64,000 nucleotides of DNA from the NCBI RefSeq assembly GCF_024808875.1, contig NZ_JANUCT010000001.1:62001-126000 (forward strand), read 5' to 3'. This document shows positions 1 through 8,837 of the stretch, piece by piece. How positions within the stretch are numbered: position 1 is the stretch's first letter; each line of letters begins with the position of its first letter. Made by a program: the position numbers and the translations under genes. This DNA comes from Methylohalomonas lacus (GTDB taxonomy: Bacteria; Pseudomonadota; Gammaproteobacteria; Methylohalomonadales; Methylohalomonadaceae). The notes under the pieces are model-generated. The model was not told the origin of the DNA. It worked only from the letters and a program-made list of their open reading frames with translations, and made no database searches.

Positions 1-1
1 C

Positions 2-1822
2 ATCGAGGTGCTCAAGGGCAGCAGCCAGATCCAGTACGGTCCGCAGACCACCGGCGGTGCCATCAATTACCGGTCAACACCGATCCCGACCGAGGAGCGT
101 ACCTACCTGCGCGGTCAGTTCGGCAGCGACCGCGAATACCGGGCGCATGCCTACCATGGCAACACGGTCGACACTGACATCGGCCGCGTCGGTTACCTGG
201 CCGAGTTCTACCTGCGCGATACCGAGGGCTTCAAGTCAATCGACACCACTCCGGATTTCCAGGATGGCGACGAGACCGGCTTCCACAACATCGAGCCGAT
301 GATCAAGCTGGCCTGGGAGCCGAACACCGACGCCTACAACCGTTTCGAGTTCAAGTACGGCTATACCGATAAGGAAGCCGACGAGACCTACCTCGGTCTG
401 ACCACACCGGATTTCCGCCGCGATCCGAACCGGCGCTATTCCGCCTCGCGGTTCGACAACATCGACACCGAACATCATCGCACGCATCTGCGTCACTTCT
501 TCTCGCCGCATGACGACTTCGATCTCGTGACGACGGCGTACTACAACGAGTTCAAGCGCAACTGGTACAAGCTGGCCAGCACCAGTGCCGGCGATATTTC
601 CGAGGCGTTGGCAGGCGGTGCCGGTCTCGACTGCCTGCGCGGTGACGCCGCCTGTGACCTGAACGTGCGTGCCAACCGCCGTTCCTACCGTTCCTACGGC
701 ATCCAGACCGAGGCCACCCAGCGCTTCGATACCGGTACGCTGGCACACGAGGTCACCGTCGGTCTGCGCTACCACGAGGACTACGAGGAACGTAAGCAGG
801 AAGAGGATACGTTCAACCAGGCCGCCAACGGCACGATCACCGACGCGACTTTCCGGCCGTTCGGTAGCCGTGACAACCGCAAGGACAGCGCCGAGGCGAT
901 CGCCGTGTTCATCCAGGATCGCATCGAATACGGCGACTGGTGGGTGACGCCGGGGCTGCGCTACGAGCACATCGACTACGAGCGCGACGATCGCCTCGAC
1001 TCGACCAATAATGGCAAGGAATCACTCGATGTCGTCGGTGGCGGCATCGGTGCCGGCTACAACTGGACCGACGAGTGGCAGACCTTCGGCGGCATCCACT
1101 TCGGCTTCTCACCGCCGGGACCGGGCGGTGCCATCGGCGGCCAGGAAGAGGAAACCAGCATCGCCTACGAACTGGGCAGCCGCTATGCCAGTCGCGATGG
1201 TGTTCTGACGGCCGAGGCGGTGGCCTTCCTGACCGAGTTTGACGACATGATCGTTGTCGACAACATCGGTGCCACCGGCAGCGGCGATTCCGAGAATCTC
1301 GGTGAAGTCCGGTCCTATGGTCTGGAACTGTCCGGCCAGTTCGACCTCGGCCTGGCGCAGGGCTGGTCCTTCAGCAACCCGTATCATATGGCCTATACCT
1401 ATACCAATGCCGAGCAGCGTAGCAGTGCCGCCTCCGCGGATGCCGAATCGATCTTCAGTTTCGGTGCCAAGGGCAACAAGGTGCCGTATATCCCCGAGCA
1501 TCAGCTGAATGTCGGCACGGCGCTGGAATTCGCCCGCTGGGGCACGTCACTCAACGTGACCTACGTCGACGAGACCTTTACCAGTGCCAACAATGTCAGC
1601 ACCGAGGTCAATGGTGACGGTGATCCGGATGCCCGCTTCGGCAAGACCGACAGCTACACGCTGGTGGATCTGGGTGCGCATTACAAGCTGCAGCCGAACA
1701 CCAAGCTATTCGGTGGCGTGCATAACCTGCTCGATCGCGAATACATTGTTTCACGGCAGCCGCTGGGGCCGCGCCCGGGTATCGACCGGACCTGGTTCGT
1801 CGGCATCGAGCTTGAGCTGTAA
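2..1822 (+). CDS. TonB-dependent outer-membrane receptor, 5' end missing
   Basis: The frame is open from base 2 (first codons Ile-Glu-Val-Leu-Lys-Gly) and runs 606 codons to TAA. The visible start, with VLKGSSQIQYGPQTTGGAINY, is the end of a TonB-dependent receptor plug domain; the remainder is rich in alternating aromatic/polar strands typical of the 22-strand barrel, and a GVHNLLDREYI segment near the C-terminus is the usual last-strands signature. The signal peptide, TonB box and first part of the plug lie outside the window. FecA-like receptors of this length take up ferric chelates. A ferric-iron ABC system follows on the same strand, which suggests iron import, but substrate cannot be read from sequence. 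A strong terminator after the gene separates the two transcripts. Confidence 0.9.
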   Translation: MEVLKGSSQIQYGPQTTGGAINYRSTPIPTEERTYLRGQFGSDREYRAHAYHGNTVDTDIGRVGYLAEFYLRDTEGFKSIDTTPDFQDGDETGFHNIEPMIKLAWEPNTDAYNRFEFKYGYTDKEADETYLGLTTPDFRRDPNRRYSASRFDNIDTEHHRTHLRHFFSPHDDFDLVTTAYYNEFKRNWYKLASTSAGDISEALAGGAGLDCLRGDAACDLNVRANRRSYRSYGIQTEATQRFDTGTLAHEVTVGLRYHEDYEERKQEEDTFNQAANGTITDATFRPFGSRDNRKDSAEAIAVFIQDRIEYGDWWVTPGLRYEHIDYERDDRLDSTNNGKESLDVVGGGIGAGYNWTDEWQTFGGIHFGFSPPGPGGAIGGQEEETSIAYELGSRYASRDGVLTAEAVAFLTEFDDMIVVDNIGATGSGDSENLGEVRSYGLELSGQFDLGLAQGWSFSNPYHMAYTYTNAEQRSSAASADAESIFSFGAKGNKVPYIPEHQLNVGTALEFARWGTSLNVTYVDETFTSANNVSTEVNGDGDPDARFGKTDSYTLVDLGAHYKLQPNTKLFGGVHNLLDREYIVSRQPLGPRPGIDRTWFVGIELEL

Positions 1823-1855
1823 GATAGACTCAGCCTGTTTAGCGACAGTTGTCTG

Positions 1856-1890
1856 ACAGCCTGGCTGATGAGCATCAGCCAGGCTGTTTT
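1856..1890 (+). terminator. Rho-independent terminator after the receptor gene
   Basis: A perfect 14-bp stem (ACAGCCTGGCTGAT pairing with ATCAGCCAGGCTGT) with a 4-base GAGC loop is followed by TTTTGT. It lies 34 bases after the receptor stop codon and upstream of the iron-binding protein gene. Confidence 0.85.
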
Positions 1891-1935
1891 GTCTGAATTC
1901 ATCGTGGTTGTTAATTGAACAAGAGGTTGTCCGGT

Positions 1936-2961
1936 ATGAAACAACGTTTGTGGTTGATGCTGTTCCTGTTAGTCGCGCTTGTGCCGAGTGCACCGGCGGC
2001 TGAGGTTAATGTCTACTCGGCGCGCATCGAGGATCTGATCAAACCGTTACTGGATCGGTTCAGTGAGGAAACCGGTATCGACGTCAACCTGGTGACCGGT
2101 AATGCCGACGCCCTGTTGCAGCGGCTGCAGCTCGAAGGCCGCAACACGCCGGCCGATGTGCTGATCACCACTGACGTCGGTCGTCTGCACCTGGCCGAGG
2201 CGCGCGATCTGCTACAGCCGGTGTCCTCGGATATTCTCAATGAAACGATTCCGGCACAGTATCGCGATCCGGACAATCACTGGTACGGGCTGTCGCTGCG
2301 CTCGCGCGTGGTGGTTTATTCGAAGGAACGGGTCGACCCGGAAGAACTCAGCACCTATGAAGCCCTGGCCGATTCGAAATGGGCCGATCGCCTGTGCGTG
2401 CGTTCGTCGTCGAATGTCTACAATCAGTCGCTGGTGGCCAGCTTGATCGCCCATAACGGTGAACAGGCCACCCAGGAATGGGCCAACGGCCTGGTCGAGA
2501 ACTTCGCCCGCAAGCCGCAGGGTGGCGACCGTGACCAGATCAAGGCCGTCGCGGCCGGCCAGTGCGACATCGCCCTGGTCAACACCTATTACCTCGCCGG
2601 CATGCTGGGCTCGAACCAGGAGGCCGAGGTTAACGCGGCGATGGCGGTGGGCGTGTTCTGGCCCAACCAGCCCGGCAGCGGCTCCGACCGCGGCGCGCAC
2701 ATGAACATCAGCGGTGCCGGTGTCACCAAGGCGGCCAACAATAAAGCCGAAGCGATCAAACTGCTGGAGTTCATGCTCAGCGACGAGGCACAACGCTGGT
2801 ATGCCGACAAGAACTTCGAGTATCCCGTCAAGCCGGGCGTCGAGGCCAATGCCATCCTGCGCCAGTGGGGCGATTTCAAGGCCGACGAACTGGCGCTGGA
2901 AAAACTCGGCGAATACAACGCCGAGGCCGTCCGCATCATGGATCGTGCCGGCTGGAAATGA
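1936..2961 (+). CDS. Ferric-iron ABC transporter, periplasmic binding protein (FbpA/FutA-like)
   Basis: 341 residues. An upstream TTG at 1915 is in frame, but ATG 1936 is chosen because AAGAGGT lies 9 bases ahead and the signal peptide then starts cleanly (MKQRLWLMLFLLVALVPSAPAA, cleavage before EVNVYSAR). EVNVYSAR...LIKPLLDRF...TGI is the class of extracellular binding proteins that hold Fe3+. The paired tyrosines in NTYYLAGML (around residues 220-222) match the iron-binding Tyr pair of FbpA/FutA. It is followed by permease and ATPase genes, together a complete FbpABC-type importer for free ferric iron. A repeat element lies between this gene and the permease gene and begins 5 bases after the stop. 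Confidence 0.9.
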   Translation: MKQRLWLMLFLLVALVPSAPAAEVNVYSARIEDLIKPLLDRFSEETGIDVNLVTGNADALLQRLQLEGRNTPADVLITTDVGRLHLAEARDLLQPVSSDILNETIPAQYRDPDNHWYGLSLRSRVVVYSKERVDPEELSTYEALADSKWADRLCVRSSSNVYNQSLVASLIAHNGEQATQEWANGLVENFARKPQGGDRDQIKAVAAGQCDIALVNTYYLAGMLGSNQEAEVNAAMAVGVFWPNQPGSGSDRGAHMNISGAGVTKAANNKAEAIKLLEFMLSDEAQRWYADKNFEYPVKPGVEANAILRQWGDFKADELALEKLGEYNAEAVRIMDRAGWK

Positions 2962-2966
2962 CTGTA

Positions 2967-3140
<174 letters not shown>

Positions 3141-3204
3141 AGCCGCCACCATCCGTTATACTGGCCAGCTTGCGATTGATAATCCTTACGATGTGTATTA
3201 ACGC

Positions 3205-4896
3205 GTGGCCACGTCTTCTCTTTCTGTCGACAATCCGCTGAATCGCCGCCTATGGCCGGCCGTCAACGGCTGGACGCTGGTACAGGTCGGGCTTGCCCTG
3301 CTGCTGGCACTGCCGCTGATGACGGTGGTCGCCAGCTGGCTGTGGCCGCGTCCGGAAACCTGGCAGCATCTCGCCGATACCGTCCTCGCCGATTACATCC
3401 TCAATTCGCTGGGACTGGTCATGGGTGTCAGCATCGGTGTCCTGCTGCTCGGGCCGGTACCGGCGTGGCTGGTGACCATGTACCGCTTTCCCGCTTCGCG
3501 CCAGCTCGAGTGGGCGTTGCTGCTGCCGCTGGCCATGCCGGCCTACATTATTGCCTATACCTACACCGGCCTGCTCGATGTTGGCGGACCGGTACAGTCA
3601 TTCATCCGCGACAGCCTCGGTTACAGTTACGGTGACTACTGGTTCCCGCCGATCCGTTCGCTGGGCGGCGCCATCGTCATGCTGTCGCTGGTGCTGTACC
3701 CGTACGTCTATCTGCTGACCCGTACGGCCTTTATCGAGCAGTCGGTCTGCGTCCTCGAAGTGGCGCGCACGCTGGGGCTGAGTCCGGCACGCCGCTTTCT
3801 GCGCGTCGCCCTGCCGCTGGCACGGCCGGCGATCATCGCCGGGCTGTCGCTGGTGCTGATGGAAACCCTGGCCGACTACGGCACCGTGCAGTACTTCGGC
3901 GTGTCGGTGTTTACCACTGGCATCTTCCGCACCTGGTTCGGGCTCGCCGACGGCCTTGCCGCGGCGCAGCTGGCGACGCTGTTGCTCGTATTCATCGTCG
4001 TTCTGATCGGGCTGGAACAACACTCGCGCCGCGCCGCACGCTACCATCACACCAGTAACCGCTACGCTGCTATCGTCGCCCAGCGTCTGTATGGCTGGCG
4101 CGCGGCGGTGGCGTTCACGGTCTGCGCCGTGCCGGTGGTGTTCGGTTTCCTGTTGCCGGCCGGGCTGTTGCTGAACTGGGCGATCGACAGCTGGCCGCGT
4201 ATCGACCAGGCCGGCTTTCTGCGGCTGATGGGTCACAGTCTCGGCCTGGCGGTGTTCACTGCCGTTCTGGCAGTGGCGCTGGCATTGTTTTTTGCCTACG
4301 GCCGGCGCCTGTACGACAACATCGGCACACGTTTGAGCGTGCGCTTTGTCGGTCTCGGTTATGCCATTCCCGGCACCGTGATCGCCGTCGGCGCGCTGTT
4401 GCCGTTCGCCTGGTTCGATAACGCGCTGGATACCTGGCTGCGCGCGCAGTTCGGCATTTCCAGCGGCCTGCTGCTGTCCGGCAGCCTGTTTACCCTGGTG
4501 TTTGCCTACCTGGTGCGCTTCCTGGCGGTATCGACCAATACCATCGAGGCCGGCCTGGCGAAGATACGGCCGTCCATGGACGAGGCCGCGCGCAGCATGG
4601 GACTGCAACGCTGGGCCGTGTTGCGGCGCGTGCACATGCCGATGCTGCGCGGTACCCTGCTGACCGCGCTGTTGCTGGTGTTCGTCGATGTGCTCAAGGA
4701 ACTGCCGGCGACACTGTTGCTCAGACCTTTCAACTTCAACACGCTGGCGGTGCGCACCTATGAACTGGCCAATGATGAGCGCCTCTACGAAGCAGCCTGT
4801 TCGGCGCTGGCGATCGTTGCTGTCGGCATTATTCCGGTGATTATCCTGAGTCGTATCATTTCCCAATCGCGGCCCGGCCATGACGGCGAAGCTTGA
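3205..4896 (+). CDS. Ferric-iron ABC transporter permease (FbpB-like, duplicated membrane domain)
   Basis: 563 residues, GTG start (no in-frame ATG nearby upstream). About 12 hydrophobic segments in two halves, each with a binding-protein-dependent permease loop: first half around residues 190-215 (EVARTLGLSPARRFLRVALPLARPA), second around 450-480 (DEAARSMGLQRWAVLRRVHMPML). This two-in-one architecture is usual for FbpB/SfuB iron permeases. Its last 17 bases overlap the ATPase gene, so the two are probably translationally coupled. Between it and the binding-protein gene lies the repeat element, an unusual interruption for an otherwise compact operon. Confidence 0.92.
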   Translation: MATSSLSVDNPLNRRLWPAVNGWTLVQVGLALLLALPLMTVVASWLWPRPETWQHLADTVLADYILNSLGLVMGVSIGVLLLGPVPAWLVTMYRFPASRQLEWALLLPLAMPAYIIAYTYTGLLDVGGPVQSFIRDSLGYSYGDYWFPPIRSLGGAIVMLSLVLYPYVYLLTRTAFIEQSVCVLEVARTLGLSPARRFLRVALPLARPAIIAGLSLVLMETLADYGTVQYFGVSVFTTGIFRTWFGLADGLAAAQLATLLLVFIVVLIGLEQHSRRAARYHHTSNRYAAIVAQRLYGWRAAVAFTVCAVPVVFGFLLPAGLLLNWAIDSWPRIDQAGFLRLMGHSLGLAVFTAVLAVALALFFAYGRRLYDNIGTRLSVRFVGLGYAIPGTVIAVGALLPFAWFDNALDTWLRAQFGISSGLLLSGSLFTLVFAYLVRFLAVSTNTIEAGLAKIRPSMDEAARSMGLQRWAVLRRVHMPMLRGTLLTALLLVFVDVLKELPATLLLRPFNFNTLAVRTYELANDERLYEAACSALAIVAVGIIPVIILSRIISQSRPGHDGEA

Positions 4897-5929
4897 ACTC
4901 GAACATCTAGGCGCCGGTTATGACGGCCAGCCGGTCATCAGCGGCGTGTCGCTGGTGCTCGGCGAGGGCGAGATCGGTTGTCTGACCGGCCCCAGTGGCT
5001 GTGGCAAGACCACCCTGCTGCGCGCGGTGGCCGGTTTCATTCGGCCGCTGGCCGGCGAGGTCCGCATCAGCGGCGAGGTCGTCAGCCGGCGCGATTACCT
5101 GCGCCCGGTGGAACAGCGCCGGGTCGGCATGGTGTTCCAGGATTACGCGCTGTTTCCGCACCTCGACGTGCACGCCAACATCGCCTTCGGGCTCGGCCAC
5201 TACAGTCGGACACAACGCCGCGAGCGGGTCGCCGAGCTGGCCGAACTGCTCAGCATTGGCGAGCTGCTCGGCCAGTATCCGCACCAACTGTCCGGCGGCC
5301 AGCAGCAGCGCGTGGCACTGGCGCGGGCGCTGGCACCGCGGCCGCAGCTGATGCTGCTGGACGAGCCGTTTTCCAGCATGGATGTTGAGCTGCGTGAGGA
5401 TCTGGCGCGCGAGGTCGGTGCCATCCTGCGCCGCGACCGGGTCACCGCCGTAATGGTGACGCACAATCAGCTGGAGGCCTTTGCCATGGCCGACCGCGTC
5501 GGCGTGGTCCACGCCGGCCAATTGGTGCAGTGGGATACCCCGTTCGAGCTTTACCACCGTCCGGCCAGCCGCTTCGTCGCCGGCTTCATCGGTGAGGGCG
5601 TGTTCATTCCCGGCCGGGTACGCGATGCCCACCGCGTCGAGACCGAGCTGGGTCTGCTGGCCGCGCGCGAACCGCACGGACTGGCGGCGGCGTCCGAGGT
5701 CGAGGTGCTGGTACGCCCGGACGACATCATCCACGACGATGCCAGTGACAGCGCGGCGGTGGTCGTCGAGAAGGCTTTCCGCGGCGCCGAGTTCCTCTAC
5801 ACGCTGGCGCTGGACAGCGGTACCCGCCTGCAGAGCCTGGTGCCGAGCCACCACAACCACCCGGTCAACCAGGCGATCGGCATTCGCGCCGACATCGAGC
5901 ACCTGGTGGTGTTTCCGCGCCAGTCGTGA
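4880..5929 (+). CDS. Ferric-iron ABC transporter ATP-binding protein (FbpC-like)
   Basis: 349 residues. Walker [10 protein letters not shown] at about residues 38-46, Q-loop in [14 protein letters not shown] signature [15 protein letters not shown], Walker B LMLLDEPF and the His switch in VTHNQLEA. The C-terminal ~110 residues form the regulatory TOBE-like domain seen in FbpC and PotA-type ATPases (LVRPDDI). Start ATG overlaps the end of the permease gene. The protein energises ferric-iron import at the inner membrane face. No Fur-type box was seen directly upstream of the binding-protein gene, so regulation of this operon is unresolved. Confidence 0.92.
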   Translation: MTAKLELEHLGAGYDGQPVISGVSLVLGEGEIGCLTGPSGCGKTTLLRAVAGFIRPLAGEVRISGEVVSRRDYLRPVEQRRVGMVFQDYALFPHLDVHANIAFGLGHYSRTQRRERVAELAELLSIGELLGQYPHQLSGGQQQRVALARALAPRPQLMLLDEPFSSMDVELREDLAREVGAILRRDRVTAVMVTHNQLEAFAMADRVGVVHAGQLVQWDTPFELYHRPASRFVAGFIGEGVFIPGRVRDAHRVETELGLLAAREPHGLAAASEVEVLVRPDDIIHDDASDSAAVVVEKAFRGAEFLYTLALDSGTRLQSLVPSHHNHPVNQAIGIRADIEHLVVFPRQS

Positions 5930-6029
5930 AGGGCAGACGCTTTATGCGCGCGGGCCGATGGACTAGAGTAATGACACCGGCGCCGGCAGGGCGAATAACA
6001 TCAATCTATAAATCGGGGTAACAATCATC

Positions 6030-6416
6030 ATGGCACAGCTGCCCGAAGAACTGAGATACAGCAACACGCACACCTGGACCGAGCTGCAGGATGACGGCAC
6101 AGTCAAGGTCGGCATCACCGATCACGCGCAGCAGGAGCTGGGGGATATTGTCTTTGTCGAACTGCCGGAAGAGGATCGCAGCTACGCCAGCGGTGACGAG
6201 TGCGCCGTGGTCGAGTCGGTGAAGTCCGCCTCGGACATCTACTGCCCGATCAACGGCGAGATCGTCGCGGTCAACGAGGACCTGAAGGACTCGCCCGAGC
6301 ATATCAACGAGGATCCGTATGGCGGCGGCTGGATCTTCCGGCTGCAGCCCGATGACGAGGCTGAGCTCAACGAACTACTGGATGCGGCCGGCTACGAGGA
6401 GTTCATCAATTCGTAA
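6030..6416 (+). CDS. gcvH: Glycine cleavage system H protein
   Basis: 128 residues, the family's normal length. The lipoylated lysine is Lys65 in CAVVESVKSASDIY, and the surrounding hammerhead fold is clear. GcvH shuttles the aminomethyl group between P, T and L proteins. It stands alone here, without gcvT or gcvP, but a gcvR-type regulator is encoded at 54229. The start is ATG after a run GGGGTAACAATCATC. It is followed at 36 bases by tpx. Confidence 0.96.
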   Translation: MAQLPEELRYSNTHTWTELQDDGTVKVGITDHAQQELGDIVFVELPEEDRSYASGDECAVVESVKSASDIYCPINGEIVAVNEDLKDSPEHINEDPYGGGWIFRLQPDDEAELNELLDAAGYEEFINS

Positions 6417-6452
6417 CGCGCGCCCGCTACATTGACACCTGGGAGGTAGAAC

Positions 6453-6956
6453 ATGGCTACAGTGACGTTACAGGGCAATACCATTCACACCAACGGCGAG
6501 CTGCCGGCAGTGGGCAGTCCGGCACCGGACTTCGTACTGGCCGATCGCGACCTGAAGAACCGCACGCTGGACGATTTCGCCGGCCGTTACAAGCTGCTGA
6601 ATATTTTCCCCAGTGTCGATACGCCGACCTGCGCCATGTCGACGCGCAAGTTCAACCAGGCCGCGGCCGAGCAGACCAACGCCGAGCTGCTGATGATCTC
6701 GGCGGATCTGCCGTTCGCGATGAGCCGCTTCTGCGAGGCCGAGGGCATCGATCGGGTGACGCCGCTGTCGATGATGCGCTCGCGCAATTTCGCCAAGGAC
6801 TACGGCGTGCTGATCGAGGACGGTCCACTCGAAGGCATCGCCGCCCGCGCCGTGGTGGTTGTCGATGCCAGCGACAAGGTGGTCTATACCGAGCTGGTTG
6901 CCGAGATCGGTGATGAGCCGGACTATGACAAGGCGCTGGCCGCGTTGAAAGGCTAG
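6453..6956 (+). CDS. tpx: Thiol peroxidase Tpx
   Basis: 167 residues. The peroxidatic Cys60 is in DTPTCAMSTRKF and the resolving Cys94 in SRFCEAEGI, matching the atypical 2-Cys pattern of E. coli Tpx (Cys61/Cys95). It reduces peroxides, particularly lipid hydroperoxides, with thioredoxin. ATG start is preceded by GGGAGGT. The next gene begins 3 bases after the stop, so it is probably co-transcribed with dgkA. Confidence 0.96.
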   Translation: MATVTLQGNTIHTNGELPAVGSPAPDFVLADRDLKNRTLDDFAGRYKLLNIFPSVDTPTCAMSTRKFNQAAAEQTNAELLMISADLPFAMSRFCEAEGIDRVTPLSMMRSRNFAKDYGVLIEDGPLEGIAARAVVVVDASDKVVYTELVAEIGDEPDYDKALAALKG

Positions 6957-6959
6957 CCC

Positions 6960-7334
6960 TTGCGTACCGACCGCTTCGTGGTGGGCCAGTCCGGCCTGAA
7001 GCGCCTGTGGCGCGCGTTGCACTATTCATTGCAGGGGCTGCGCGCCGCCTGCCGCCACGAACCGGCCTTCCGCGAAGAGGTTTTGCTGTCGGTCGTAATC
7101 ATCCCGCTGGCGCTGTACCTGGGTGACAGCGGTGTCGAACGTGCCCTGCTGGTCGGTATCTGGCTGCAGGTGCTCATCGTCGAGCTGCTGAATTCCGGTC
7201 TTGAGGCGGTGGTCGACCGGGTCGGCGCCGAGTACCACGCGTTATCCGGTATCGCCAAGGACGTCGGTTCCGCGGCAGTACTGCTGGCCCTGCTGACGGC
7301 CGCCGGTGTCTGGGGCCTGATCCTGCTGGGCTAA
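6960..7334 (+). CDS. dgkA: Diacylglycerol kinase (prokaryotic type)
   Basis: 124 residues with three membrane helices; the motif ELLNSGLEAVVDRVG is the conserved active-site segment (Glu and Asn). The enzyme phosphorylates diacylglycerol released from phospholipid headgroup turnover. The start given is TTG, 3 bases after tpx; GTG at 6978 or 6981 is an alternative that removes six or seven N-terminal residues. The gene converges on a small membrane protein gene on the other strand. Confidence 0.92.
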   Translation: MRTDRFVVGQSGLKRLWRALHYSLQGLRAACRHEPAFREEVLLSVVIIPLALYLGDSGVERALLVGIWLQVLIVELLNSGLEAVVDRVGAEYHALSGIAKDVGSAAVLLALLTAAGVWGLILLG

Positions 7335-7348
7335 CGTTCGCCCGGGAT

Positions 7349-7480
7349 TCAACCGAGAAACAGCAACAGGCCGCCGGCGATCAGCATAGCGGCCAGCGCC
7401 AATATCAGGCCGCCGGACTGGCGCTGCCGCGCGTCGACCCTATCCTGATAGCGGGCTGTTACGCTGTACTTATCGGCCAT
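7349..7480 (-). CDS. Small single-pass membrane protein, 43 residues
   Basis: Sequence begins MADKYSVTARYQDRVDARQR and ends in one hydrophobic helix (LILALAAMLIAGGLLLFLG). A perfect AGGAGG ribosome-binding site lies 8 bases before its ATG, so it is very likely translated. It starts 20 bases after the stop of the 97-residue gene at 7501 and is co-transcribed with it from the Fur-box promoter. It is not a family I recognise; a basic cytoplasmic N-terminus and C-terminal anchor are all that can be said. Confidence 0.75.
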   Translation of the reverse strand: MADKYSVTARYQDRVDARQRQSGGLILALAAMLIAGGLLLFLG

Positions 7481-7500
7481 GCCGCCAGCCTCCTGGCGTG

Positions 7501-7794
7501 TCAGTGCAAAGACGCGGCCGGGCCGTCGTCGGCACAGCGGACGACGCTGGCCGATTCCGCCAGCTGGCGCCAGGTATCGAGCATGTCGCGGTAGATTGCC
7601 TGTTGCGGCGGCCAGTCCTTGAGATCGGGATGCTGGATCAGGGCGCCAAGCATGCGCACGATCGTGCGCGCCTTGCCGAGACAGGGCATGACACTGTACA
7701 GCGTCATCAATCGGAATAACGAAGCCTGCAGGGCGCCCAGCGGCACCGTGCCGGGGTCCGTTTCGGTAAACAGGCGTGTGTCGGGTGTTGCCAT
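7501..7794 (-). CDS. Hypothetical 97-residue protein behind a Fur-type box
   Basis: Starts MATPDTRLFTETDPGTVPLG; helical, soluble, with two cysteines (one in MPCLGKARTIV, one near the C-terminus), no signal peptide and no motif I recognise. GGAGGA stands 6 bases before the ATG. A perfect 7-1-7 Fur-type palindrome (7823-7837) lies about 30 bases upstream of the start, in place to repress transcription when iron is plentiful. It forms a two-gene unit with the 43-residue membrane protein. Function unknown; iron-limitation response is inferred from the operator only. Confidence 0.7.
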   Translation of the reverse strand: MATPDTRLFTETDPGTVPLGALQASLFRLMTLYSVMPCLGKARTIVRMLGALIQHPDLKDWPPQQAIYRDMLDTWRQLAESASVVRCADDGPAASLH

Positions 7795-7822
7795 GTCAGT
7801 TCCTCCACTTTGTTTTATTAAA

Positions 7823-7837
7823 TGATAATCATTATCA
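7823..7837. promoter_or_regulatory. Fur-type operator
   Basis: TGATAATCATTATCA is a perfect 7-1-7 inverted repeat, identical to the classical Fur core. It lies between the minus-strand small-protein operon (start 7794) and the plus-strand entericidin gene (start 7999), nearer the former. A-T-rich bases on both sides fit a promoter. Confidence 0.85.
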
Positions 7838-7998
7838 TTAGTAATTGCAAGATGGAACAGGCTCGATAGCGTCGTCGTCGCATGGAAATGTGTGACGGTT
7901 CACAGAATCTCGCCAGGGCCGTCACCGGACCGGAATTCGGTCCGGGACAGACTGTCCGTCATGACAACGATTGGTTTTATGAACCCAAGGAGTTGACG

Positions 7999-8139
7999 AT
8001 GAAAACGCTGACGATGTTACTGCTGCTGGGTGGCTTCACGCTTGGCCTGGCCGGCTGCAACACGATGGAGGGTCTGGGCCAGGATATAGAGCGCGGTGGC
8101 GAAGAGCTCGAGGAAGAGGCCAACGAGGCCCAGCATTGA
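7999..8139 (+). CDS. Entericidin A/B family lipoprotein, 46 residues
   Basis: MKTLTMLLLLGGFTLGLAGC is a lipoprotein signal with lipobox LAGC; the mature part NTMEGLGQDIERGGEELEEEA is the entericidin pattern (N-T-x-x-G-x-G-x-D-I-x-x-x-G). AAGGAG lies 6 bases before ATG. A longer in-frame opening at 7882 lacks a ribosome-binding site and would bury the signal peptide. Entericidins are small membrane lipoproteins that in E. coli form an antidote/toxin pair linked to osmotic-stress lysis. A second member lies convergently at 8185. Confidence 0.9.
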   Translation: MKTLTMLLLLGGFTLGLAGCNTMEGLGQDIERGGEELEEEANEAQH

Positions 8140-8143
8140 CCAC

Positions 8144-8178
8144 AAACGGGGGCTGAACGGCCCCCGTTTATTTATATT
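8144..8178 (+). terminator. Terminator between convergent entericidin genes
   Basis: Ten-bp stem AAACGGGGGC/GCCCCCGTTT with loop TGAACG, then ATTTATATTT. It follows the plus-strand entericidin stop by 4 bases and lies just beyond the stop of the minus-strand one; because the left arm starts with A residues it could act in both directions. Confidence 0.8.
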
Positions 8179-8184
8179 TCCTGC

Positions 8185-8328
8185 CTATTCGTTCTTTTCC
8201 CTTTCCGCCTTGTCGGACATCTTGCCGCCGACCGTCTGCAGGTCCTCGCCGAAGCCCGCGACCGTATTACAGGCGCTCAGCCCGATAAAACCGCTCAACA
8301 CTATCACCAGACAGAAAAACCTTTTCAT
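8185..8328 (-). CDS. Second entericidin-like lipoprotein, 47 residues
   Basis: The reading frame starts MKRFFCLVIVLSGFIGLSAC, a lipoprotein signal with lipobox LSAC, and continues NTVAGFGEDLQTVGGKMSDKAERE, the same N-T-x-x-G-x-G-x-D-x-x-x-x-G pattern as the gene at 7999. It points toward that gene across a shared terminator. The weak GGGGTTACGGCA upstream of ATG is the only ribosome-binding candidate. The pair resembles ecnA/ecnB but is convergent rather than tandem. Confidence 0.85.
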   Translation of the reverse strand: MKRFFCLVIVLSGFIGLSACNTVAGFGEDLQTVGGKMSDKAEREKNE

Positions 8329-8414
8329 TGCCGTAACCCCGGTTGGATGAAACATGATGCTGCTGTCGTCATTCTAGCCGTTTTACCGGGCGATGCTAAT
8401 TGTCAACTTGTGGG

Positions 8415-8837
8415 CTAACTGCCAACCGCATCGGCGCTGATGATGGACGTGGCGTGAAAGTCACGGCCGTCGTAGTAAAACGCCGCGGTTTCCGGTTGCC
8501 GCCTGGTCAGTGAGGTAATGAGGTAATACACGTCCGGGTAGGCGGCCGCGGCCCGGTCCGTGGCCGATGGCCGCGCGGCGCTGATCGGGTGCGAATGAAA
8601 TACACCGCGCAGTTGTTCGCCGCACTCGCGCATCGTGCGCATGGCGGCGATCTGGCCGCGTGCATCGAGCAGGAAATGCCGCGCCGGATCGGTGGCGCTG
8701 TTGGCGACCGGGTAGAAATGCCGCATGACATTCTCGTCGCCGCCGAGCAGGCCGCAGACCTCGACCTGCGGATTTGCCAGCGCCAGGGCGATCAGCTGGT
8801 CAGCGATCAGCCGCGGCAGTATCAGCGTGGTCGGCAT
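8415..8837 (-). CDS. JAMM/MPN-family (M67) metalloprotease
   Basis: About 140 residues from ATG 8837. The zinc signature is complete: HSHPISAARPSATDRA gives HxHP...SxxD, with the upstream glutamate in VEVCGLLGG. JAMM proteases of this size cleave C-terminal extensions from ubiquitin-like sulfur carriers. The gene overlaps the end of the MoeB-like gene by 38 bases, an E1-like/JAMM pair of the kind used in protein-thiocarboxylate pathways. No ThiS/MoaD carrier gene is visible nearby. Ends the hemA-prfA-prmC cluster. Confidence 0.88.
   Translation of the reverse strand: MPTTLILPRLIADQLIALALANPQVEVCGLLGGDENVMRHFYPVANSATDPARHFLLDARGQIAAMRTMRECGEQLRGVFHSHPISAARPSATDRAAAAYPDVYYLITSLTRRQPETAAFYYDGRDFHATSIISADAVGS

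Noticed and set aside
3598-4881. Long antisense open frame (427 codons) over the iron permease gene
   Set aside because: Gln/Arg/His-rich shadow of a GC-rich gene; the plus-strand product has clear permease motifs.
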